Part shown: positions 1 to 5,640 of the stretch, in pieces | Layout of the letters: every line of letters starts with the position of its first letter | Position numbering within the stretch: the stretch's first letter is position 1 | Assembly (NCBI GenBank): GCA_965368585.1 | Contig: CBDUNM010000205.1 | Span: 1-7,183 of the forward strand | DNA: 7,183 bases | Source: JARRQB01 sp965368585 | GTDB lineage: Bacteria; Pseudomonadota; Gammaproteobacteria; Chromatiales; Chromatiaceae | Direction of reading: 5' to 3' | Translations under genes and position numbers: made by a program | The notes under the pieces: generated by a model | The model's database searches: none | Told to the model about the DNA's origin: nothing | Seen by the model: only the letters and a program-made list of their open reading frames with translations

Positions 1-1376
1 GGCGGCATGGCTTCGGCGTTATACACGCGCCCGGTAATGATCGGTTGGTCCGGATCACCTTCGAGGCACTCGACGATCACTTCCTCACCGATGCGCGGTA
101 TATGGATAGCGCCAAAACTCTTGCCGGCATGGATCTGCGAAACGCGCATCCAGCACGAGCTGTTCTCGTCTTTCTTGCCCAGGCGGTCCCAGTGAAACTG
201 CACCTTTACCCGACCGTATTCGTCCGGATAGATCTCTTCACCCGCCGGCCCGACCACCACGGCTGTCTGGGGACCACGTATTTTCGGCTTGGGCGTAATA
301 CGACCTGGTCTGAAAGTCACGGAATCCGGTATGCAGCTAAAGCTGTTTTGATAAAAGGTTTCACCGCCGCCCATCAATTGCGTCTGGTCGTTGGCGGAAT
401 GCTGGATATCCGTAATGACGTAGCTTTTGCTTTCTTCCGATGGGCACTCGTGGCGCGTGACGGTGAATTTTCCAAGCGTGTGCAAGGTGCGACAGCCGCT
501 GACGCAGCGCACCACATCGTGCGGCACCTCCTCTTCTTCCATACGGATCTTGGTCAGGTCGTCACCATCACCTTTGACGCCATACTCTCCGGGATAGTCG
601 TACAACTCGTACTTGCCGACGTCCGGCAGGTCGACCAGCGTATTGGTATGCGTCGCGAGACTGGTGCTCGGCGTTTTGAAGTTGTAGTCGGTCTGCGCGT
701 ATTTACCGCTGCGGTACGCGTAGTGATGCTCCCATTCGGCTATATGGTCGGCCGTCAGACTCCCGGGGTGGTATTCGATCTCGTGCTCGGGGCAGTCCAC
801 ATACGCCCCCTGGTGATCGGCGATCACCAGGGTGTGCTTACCGTCCTCCTGGCGGAACCAATAGTACATCCCCTCCTCTTCCAAGAGTCGCGCGACGAAG
901 TGATACGCGGATTCACGGTATTGCACACAGTATTCGCGTTCCGGGTGATTGCCTTGCGCATCTATCTCGAAATCGCCGTAGCCAAGATCCTGAAAGACCT
1001 GCTCGATGATTTGCGGTACGGTCTTGAACTGGAATATCCGGCAGTCGGCGCTGCGCGTCAGGAACCAAAACCACGGCACAACCTCGGCCCGGTAACGGCG
1101 CAATTCCCGGGTGTGCATCGCACCGCCAACGAACTGACTGACGAAGCCGTTGAAAAAGCGCTGCGAACCGTCAGCCAAATTCAGGGTAATGGTGACGTTC
1201 TTGCCGACGATATCGGCGGGCGCGATTCCGGTTTCTGTAGAGAGCATTTCGCATTGATAAGAAAACAGCTCGGATATCGCTTCCGAACCGGCAAAAGACT
1301 GCAGTATGAGCACGTCGCCGCCCATCGGCGTCTTGATGCTGAGCAGCCGTGTTTCTTGATCAATGGCGATTGCCAT
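1..1376 (-). CDS. vgrG: VgrG/TssI, T6SS spike protein (partial, 3' end outside window)
   Basis: VgrG trimers form the spike at the tip of the Hcp tube, sit in the baseplate hub, and carry effectors into target cells. I translated this frame by hand: 458 codons are open with no stop before the left edge, so the C terminus is missing. The start is ATG at 1374-1376, preceded directly by an in-frame TAA at 1377-1379, which rules out any nearer upstream start. An AGGGGA ribosome site lies 10 nt upstream. Visible landmarks are FFNGFV (about residues 74-79), PWFWFLTRS (101-109) and FVARLLEEEGMYYWF (160-174), typical of the gp27-like hub of the VgrG/Rhs-VgrG family. YPDEYGRVKVQFHWDR (383-398) and GDPDQPIITGRVYNAE (440-455) mark the gp5-like OB fold. 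The beta-helix needle and any C-terminal effector extension lie outside the window. It follows clpV on the same strand, as in known T6SS loci. The assignment is secure; whether it is an evolved VgrG cannot be told. Confidence 0.97.
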   Translation of the reverse strand, partial: MAIAIDQETRLLSIKTPMGGDVLILQSFAGSEAISELFSYQCEMLSTETGIAPADIVGKNVTITLNLADGSQRFFNGFVSQFVGGAMHTRELRRYRAEVVPWFWFLTRSADCRIFQFKTVPQIIEQVFQDLGYGDFEIDAQGNHPEREYCVQYRESAYHFVARLLEEEGMYYWFRQEDGKHTLVIADHQGAYVDCPEHEIEYHPGSLTADHIAEWEHHYAYRSGKYAQTDYNFKTPSTSLATHTNTLVDLPDVGKYELYDYPGEYGVKGDGDDLTKIRMEEEEVPHDVVRCVSGCRTLHTLGKFTVTRHECPSEESKSYVITDIQHSANDQTQLMGGGETFYQNSFSCIPDSVTFRPGRITPKPKIRGPQTAVVVGPAGEEIYPDEYGRVKVQFHWDRLGKKDENSSCWMRVSQIHAGKSFGAIHIPRIGEEVIVECLEGDPDQPIITGRVYNAEAMP

Positions 1377-1386
1377 TTAGCTAGCG

Positions 1387-1392
1387 TCCCCT
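1387..1392 (-). promoter_or_regulatory. Probable ribosome binding site of vgrG
   Basis: AGGGGA on the minus strand, 10 nt before the vgrG ATG. It is a moderate Shine-Dalgarno match at a slightly long spacing. Together with the in-frame TAA just before the ATG it supports the chosen start. Confidence 0.55.
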
Positions 1393-1445
1393 GTTAAACA
1401 TTGCCTGACTCATTGGTTGCTGTCACTAATACGAGGCCTGCTTTC

Positions 1446-1500
1446 TGACCGATGCAGCCTTGATTGAATGCCTTTCGCCGAGGTGGCTCGGCTCCTACAG
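1446..1500 (-). repeat. REP-like element, copy 1 (vgrG-proximal)
   Basis: One of two direct copies of a 55-nt unit; they align without gaps and agree at 43 of 55 positions by my count. Read on the minus strand it has a GTAG head (1495-1498), GA, then a perfect 6-bp hairpin: GCCGAG (1492-1487), loop CCAC, CTCGGC (1482-1477). A GTAG tetranucleotide next to a GC-rich hairpin is the hallmark of REP sequences mobilised by REP-associated tyrosine transposases (RAYT/TnpA-REP). The sequence resembles the common Pseudomonas REP with a CGAG-NNNN-CTCG core flanked by TCCTACA. No T-tract follows the hairpin on either strand, so it is not a classical intrinsic terminator, though it could still affect mRNA stability or read-through into vgrG. 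Confidence 0.75.
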
Positions 1501-1523
1501 AGTGATTCGGTTGCCGTCCGAGG

Positions 1524-1539
1524 TCGGTCCTTTGACCGA
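1524..1539. repeat. Short perfect hairpin between the two REP copies
   Basis: TCGGTC (1524-1529) and GACCGA (1534-1539) are perfect inverted repeats around the loop CTTT, and a G-T pair could extend the stem by one. The right arm falls inside the conserved TGACCGAT start of REP copy 2. The left arm is not repeated upstream of copy 1, so the hairpin is specific to this junction. There is no T-tract. Function is unknown. Confidence 0.4.
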
Positions 1540-1587
1540 TACGGATGTGATTGAGCGCCCTTCGGCGAGGGGGCTCGCCTCCTACAA
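1533..1587 (-). repeat. REP-like element, copy 2 (clpV-proximal)
   Basis: The second copy of the 55-nt unit, in the same orientation and exactly 87 nt from copy 1. On the minus strand it has the GTAG head (1582-1585), GA, then the hairpin GGCGAG (1579-1574), loop CCCC, CTCGCC (1569-1564). Compared with copy 1, one stem pair is swapped from C-G to G-C on both sides, so the hairpin is kept although the sequence differs. The outer part (TGACCGAT, TGATTGA) is also shared, so the copies look like a duplication or insertions of the same extended element, not just two matching hairpins. Confidence 0.75.
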
Positions 1588-1644
1588 AACTACAATGTTT
1601 GCCTCTCAATCGCACTGTGGTGCCGCCAGTCTGAACGCGAAGCT

Positions 1645-4371
1645 TCACTCTATTTCGTAGACGAAAGCGTCTTCGTCGTCTACGGAAATATTCACACTCG
1701 CGACGCCCTCGCCGCGGGCGGTGCGGCCGAGAAACTCCTGCGCCAGTTCCGGTAGCAGCGTCCGCGTCAGAATATGATCGACGTTGCGCGCGCCGGTCTC
1801 GACCTCCTGGCAGCGATCCGCTATGTGCTGCACCAACTCGGGTGCGTAGCTGAGTTCGGCGCGATAGCTCTCACGCACCCGCTTTTGAATTTTCCCCAAC
1901 TTCAGCTGGATGATCTTCTTCATCACATCTTCGGCCAAGGGGTAATAGGGCACCAGGTTCAGGCGCCCGAGGAAGGCCGGCTTGAAGGTCTTGAGCAGGT
2001 CCTCGTGCGTGGCCTTGGTGAGCCCTTCGGCGTCCGGCGCGGTTTCGGGATCCGCGCACAGGCTCATGATGACGTCGGTACCGGCGTTGGTGGTCATCAG
2101 GATAACCGTGTTCTTGAAGTCGATATCCCGGCCCTCGCCGTCGCGCAAGGTTCCCTTGTCGAACACCTGATAGAAAATATCCTGGACGCCGGGGTGCGCC
2201 TTTTCCATTTCGTCGAGCAGGATGACGCTGTAGGGCTTGCGCCGCACCGCTTCGGTCAATACACCGCCTTCACCGTAGCCGACATAACCCGGCGGCGACC
2301 CCATTAGCAGCGAGACCTTGTGCTCTTCCTTGAACTCGGACATGTTGATGACCGTCATGTTCTGCTCGCCGCCGTACAGCAGATTGGCCAACGTGATGCC
2401 GGTTTCGGTCTTACCGACGCCGCTGGGTCCGGCCAACATGAAGACACCGATCGGCTGGCGTGGATCGCTGAGGTGCGCACGCGAGGTGTGGATACTCTGC
2501 GCAATGGCTTCCAGCGCGTGATCCTGGCCCACCACATTGGCGGCCATGCGTGCCTTTAGATCGAGCACGGCATTGATTTCATCGGAGAGCATGCGACCCA
2601 CCGGGATCCCGGTCCAGTCGGACACTACCTTGGCGATCGCCTGACCATCGACGCACACATGCATCAAAGGCGTCTCGCCCTGCAGCTCCGCCAACGCGGC
2701 GTTTTTCTCGGCCAATTCTCCCACGAGGCGGGCGCGAACCTCTTCGGTCAGTTCTTCTTCGGCATCACCTTCTGATGCGCTTTCGGACCCGGCATCGGCA
2801 GGCGTCTCATCGTGTTCGGCGTCATCCACGAGCGCGTCGCTCTGCTCCAACTGCGCGCGCCGCTTGCGGATCTCTCTGACCAGGGCCCTTTCTTTCTCCC
2901 AACGCGCTTCCAGTGCAGTCAGCACGGCGGTGACGTCCGCCTTTTCGTTGTCGAGTTCGCTCAGCTGGTCGGCGTGATCCGCGCCCACTGCCTGCTCGCG
3001 CTGCAGGATCTCGATCGCCACATCCAATTGTTCGATGCGGCGTCGGGCGTCCTCGACCACCGCCGGGATACCACTATGACCCACGGCCACGTTCGCGCAG
3101 GCGGTATCCAGTAGGCTGACCGACTTGTCCGGTAATTGGCGCCCCGAGATATAACGCGATGACAGGCGCACCGCCTCTACCAGGGCCTCATCGAGTATCC
3201 GCACGCGGTGATGCCGTTCCAGCGTATTGGCCAGGCCGCGCATCATCTCTACCGCGGGACGTTCTTCCGGCTCTTCAACCTTGACGACCTGGAACCGGCG
3301 CGCCAGGGCGGCATCGCGTTCGAAGTACTTTTTGTACTCGGCCCAGGTGGTCGCGGCGATGGTGCGCAGCTCACCCCTGGCCAGGGCGGGCTTGAGCAGA
3401 TTGGCCGCATCGCCCTGGCCGGCCTGCGCGCCGGCACCGATCATGGTGTGCGCTTCGTCGATGAACAGGATGATTGGCTTGGGTGAGGCCTTCACCTCGT
3501 TGATCACGGACTTCAGCCGATTTTCGAATTCGCCTTTTACGCCTGCTCCGGCCTGCAGCAAGGCCAGGTCCAGGGTCCTGATGCTGACGTTGCGTAGCGG
3601 CGGCGGCACATCGCCCTCGGCAATACGCTGGGCGAAACCTTCGACCACGGCCGTCTTACCGACACCCGCCTCGCCGGTCAGAATCGGATTGTTCTGCCGT
3701 CGTCGCGTAAGGATGTCGACGATCTGCCGCACCTCGGAATCGCGTCCCAGCACCGGGTCGATTTTGCCCTGCTTGGCCGTGAGGGTCAGATCGACGGTGA
3801 ATTGGTCGAGCGCAGGGGTCTTACTCGGCCTCCCCGGAACCAAGGGCGCACCTGACGCGGCCGGCCCACCTTCCGCAGCGGTCTCTTCGGCGGCCTCGTC
3901 GGAGTTCGCGGTAATCGCGATCAGATCCTGACGCAGCGCATCCGGCGAGAGGTTAGCCAACTCGGCCGAAGCAACCCGGCCCAAACGCGCCAGCGATTCG
4001 TCGGCGAGCAGTGCGAGCAGCAGATGACCGGAGCGGATATGCGCGGCGCCGAAATCAACCGATGCGATCAGCCACGCCGACTTGATCAGGTTGACGATGT
4101 CCGGGGTGAAGCCGGGGGTCCTAGAATTGCCCCGCTTGAAACCCTCGAGCGCGAGGGTCAGTTCCTTGCCGACCTTTCCAGCATCGATCTCGTAGTGCCG
4201 GAGAATGGCGGAGAGGTCCGCGCCGGAATCATCCAGCAGTTTGAACAACCAGTGCTCGATCTCGGCGTTATAGTGCGTGTTGGTCAGCGCCAGGCTGATC
4301 GCTTCGGTGAGCGTGCTGCGGCAATGATTATTCAGCTTGCCGATCAGCGGCCTGATATCAACGGATACCAT
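1645..4371 (-). CDS. clpV: ClpV/TssH, T6SS AAA+ ATPase that recycles the contracted sheath
   Basis: A cytoplasmic Hsp100/ClpB-family hexameric unfoldase that extracts TssC (VipB) from contracted sheaths so TssB/TssC can be reused. It is complete at 908 residues. The N domain covers about 1-155 and is followed by an Ala/Glu/Gly-rich linker (about 157-184) and the ClpV-typical TPALDQFTVDLT (185-196). AAA-1 has Walker A GEAGVGKT (233-240), Walker B with D305 E306, a VKGEFE pore loop (278-283) and an arginine pair at R358-R359. A coiled-coil middle region (about 440-510) leads into an acidic segment (511-544). AAA-2 has Walker A GPSGVGKT (648-655), Walker B LLDE (718-721), pore loop GYVGYGEGG (695-703), FLGR (800-803) and sensor-2 GAR (860-862). 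The ClpV-type middle segment and position between tssG and vgrG separate it from housekeeping ClpB. All visible catalytic motifs are intact. The ATG is preceded by a strong AGGAGG, after a 153-nt gap from tssG, which may allow separate expression. Confidence 0.98.
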   Translation of the reverse strand: MVSVDIRPLIGKLNNHCRSTLTEAISLALTNTHYNAEIEHWLFKLLDDSGADLSAILRHYEIDAGKVGKELTLALEGFKRGNSRTPGFTPDIVNLIKSAWLIASVDFGAAHIRSGHLLLALLADESLARLGRVASAELANLSPDALRQDLIAITANSDEAAEETAAEGGPAASGAPLVPGRPSKTPALDQFTVDLTLTAKQGKIDPVLGRDSEVRQIVDILTRRRQNNPILTGEAGVGKTAVVEGFAQRIAEGDVPPPLRNVSIRTLDLALLQAGAGVKGEFENRLKSVINEVKASPKPIILFIDEAHTMIGAGAQAGQGDAANLLKPALARGELRTIAATTWAEYKKYFERDAALARRFQVVKVEEPEERPAVEMMRGLANTLERHHRVRILDEALVEAVRLSSRYISGRQLPDKSVSLLDTACANVAVGHSGIPAVVEDARRRIEQLDVAIEILQREQAVGADHADQLSELDNEKADVTAVLTALEARWEKERALVREIRKRRAQLEQSDALVDDAEHDETPADAGSESASEGDAEEELTEEVRARLVGELAEKNAALAELQGETPLMHVCVDGQAIAKVVSDWTGIPVGRMLSDEINAVLDLKARMAANVVGQDHALEAIAQSIHTSRAHLSDPRQPIGVFMLAGPSGVGKTETGITLANLLYGGEQNMTVINMSEFKEEHKVSLLMGSPPGYVGYGEGGVLTEAVRRKPYSVILLDEMEKAHPGVQDIFYQVFDKGTLRDGEGRDIDFKNTVILMTTNAGTDVIMSLCADPETAPDAEGLTKATHEDLLKTFKPAFLGRLNLVPYYPLAEDVMKKIIQLKLGKIQKRVRESYRAELSYAPELVQHIADRCQEVETGARNVDHILTRTLLPELAQEFLGRTARGEGVASVNISVDDEDAFVYEIE

Positions 4372-4375
4372 TCCC

Positions 4376-4381
4376 CCTCCT
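4376..4381 (-). promoter_or_regulatory. Strong Shine-Dalgarno of clpV
   Basis: AGGAGG followed by GGGA and the clpV ATG on the minus strand. This is a near-perfect anti-16S match at short spacing (4 nt from the hexamer, more if the overlapping GAGGGGG pairs). It fixes the clpV start at 4371 and suggests high translation. Confidence 0.8.
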
Positions 4382-4433
4382 CATGCGCACCTTGCCGCCG
4401 GGCGACATTCTGCGCGTCCTGTTTATCATCGAC

Positions 4434-4463
4434 ACTATAGCGCGATATCCCGCTTCATACTAA
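4434..4463 (-). promoter_or_regulatory. Candidate sigma70-type promoter upstream of clpV (weak)
   Basis: In the 153-nt tssG-clpV spacer, minus strand, TATAGT (4439-4434) matches the -10 consensus at 5 of 6 positions. TTAGTA (4463-4458) lies 18 nt upstream but matches the -35 consensus at only 3 of 6. Transcription would begin near 4427, giving a leader of about 55 nt. The spacer otherwise holds the 10-bp palindrome TTTCCGGAAA (4511-4520) just after tssG, and no gene. The promoter is a guess from sequence; clpV may simply be co-transcribed with tssFG. Confidence 0.3.
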
Positions 4464-4524
4464 GGCGCATGCGATGAATGCGACATGACTTTGCGCCGAA
4501 AATGTAAATATTTCCGGAAAGCGC

Positions 4525-5640
4525 TCACGGCGCTTCCAGCAGTTGCTCGGGGCTAAAGTGCGTATCGTCGCGATCGTTGCGATGAACCTTGCTGCCGAGC
4601 CAGGTATTCCAGCCCAAGCGTGGCTCGAAATCGTCCGCGGCGCCCAGTCGCAACACGGGAACCCGGTTCGCGCTCAGCGCCAGTTGGATATCAAAGTCCT
4701 TCTCCAATCCGACATAGGCACGGGTGAAGGCCACCAAGGCGAGGAGCGCACGCGATTCTCCAACGCCGTCATGCGGTAAAAACCGGCGAAACGTCTGATA
4801 GGTCATCGGTCCAAGCCGGATACGAAACCGACTCTGTACGTCCCACACCTGAGCGCCGATCACGGCATCGACGCCGAGCTGATTGAACTGCCCTTTGGGC
4901 ATGCCGGCCGATGGCAAGCGTGTACACTGATCGGCCTCCAACGCCAACCAACGACCGACAAATTGTTCCAACTTGACAGGCACTTTGAAGTGATCCGCCA
5001 GCAGCGTCTGCAGCACCACGGCTGAGCGCGGAAAATGCGCGAAGTGGCCCGCATAGGCCAACAGCCTGTCGTCCGGCACCGCCAGACGCTCTGACTGGTG
5101 CTTGGTTCCCCTCCCGATCAAGCACTCGAGGGTTCGCGTAAACGCATCGTCGAGTTTCGCATTGCGGCGGGCACGTTCGTAGCCGACGGTGCAGCGGTAT
5201 TTCTCCCAGGCTCGATAAAACAGGGAAATGGTGCGATGGTTGAATAGATCAAAGAAGTCGCGCAGCGCATAGTCGCGATCGCGCATCCGCTGCTGCATCA
5301 AATCCAGATAACTCTCGGGCAATACACCGGCCGCGCCGGTCAGGCCCATGAAAGCGACCTGCATCTGGGGAAGCGGCGCCTCCGCGTTCGATCCGGCGGA
5401 CAGCTTTACGATTTCGGAAGCCGCAAAACTGCGCGCGGGAAACGCTTTGAAACGCACCACTTCCCGGGCGGGCGCGGCATCGTAACCGACCGACGCGCTC
5501 GGGGCTTTTTTACCCTGGCTGCGCTCGCGCTGCGCGATCAATTCCAACAAACGCACCGCTTGAAAGAAATCGAATCGCCACGGCTCTTGCCACAGCAACT
5601 TTTCTAAAGAAGTGTCTGTTCGCCGGCCCTGGGTCGCCAT
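4525..5640 (-). CDS. tssG: TssG, T6SS baseplate wedge protein
   Basis: TssG (older names ImpH/VasB, DUF1305) joins TssF, TssE and TssK in the T6SS baseplate wedge, where sheath and tube assembly begins around VgrG. It is complete at 371 residues, within the usual range of about 330-370. Family marks include the N-terminal PWRFDFFQAVRLLE (20-33), VRFKAFPARSF (62-72) followed by MGLTGAAGVLPESY (98-111), the Arg/Asp-rich RDRDYALRDFFDLFNHR (120-136) with the next FYRAWEKYR (141-149), LGPMTYQTFRRFLP (276-289) and the C-terminal LGWNTWLG (342-349). The start ATG at 5640 has AAGGAG 10 nt upstream and lies 37 nt inside the tssF end, so translation is probably coupled to tssF. No signal peptide or membrane segment is evident, as expected for a cytoplasmic baseplate part. 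No truncation or frameshift is seen. Confidence 0.96.
   Translation of the reverse strand: MATQGRRTDTSLEKLLWQEPWRFDFFQAVRLLELIAQRERSQGKKAPSASVGYDAAPAREVVRFKAFPARSFAASEIVKLSAGSNAEAPLPQMQVAFMGLTGAAGVLPESYLDLMQQRMRDRDYALRDFFDLFNHRTISLFYRAWEKYRCTVGYERARRNAKLDDAFTRTLECLIGRGTKHQSERLAVPDDRLLAYAGHFAHFPRSAVVLQTLLADHFKVPVKLEQFVGRWLALEADQCTRLPSAGMPKGQFNQLGVDAVIGAQVWDVQSRFRIRLGPMTYQTFRRFLPHDGVGESRALLALVAFTRAYVGLEKDFDIQLALSANRVPVLRLGAADDFEPRLGWNTWLGSKVHRNDRDDTHFSPEQLLEAP

Noticed and set aside
45..1397. 450-codon open frame on the plus strand
   Set aside because: It is antisense to vgrG, whose minus-strand translation matches the VgrG family along its whole length. The plus-strand protein has no recognisable domain. 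Long antisense shadows are common in high-GC genes.
1477..1579. REP hairpins as intrinsic terminators of clpV
   Set aside because: Neither hairpin is followed by a T-tract on either strand, so the Rho-independent pattern is absent.
1605..1635. Sigma54-like GG...GC box upstream of vgrG on the minus strand
   Set aside because: The GG to GC spacing is 12, not 10, and the surrounding consensus is poor.
1376..1648. CRISPR array from the regular 87-nt repeat
   Set aside because: There are only two copies, at 78% identity, with similarity extending over most of the unit, and a GTAG-hairpin structure that fits REP. There are no short identical repeats with unique spacers.
1460..1660. 66-codon plus-strand frame in the clpV-vgrG spacer
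   Set aside because: It consists mostly of the two REP elements read on the opposite strand, and runs into the clpV 3' end.
4358..4429. Possible 23-codon leader peptide before clpV, ending 14 nt inside it
   Set aside because: No Shine-Dalgarno precedes its ATG, and the ATG sits only a few bases from the candidate -10, so it would be at or before the transcript start.
1774..4440. Several plus-strand open frames of 60-234 codons opposite clpV
   Set aside because: All lie on the reverse of a complete, motif-rich clpV gene, show no family resemblance and have no independent support.
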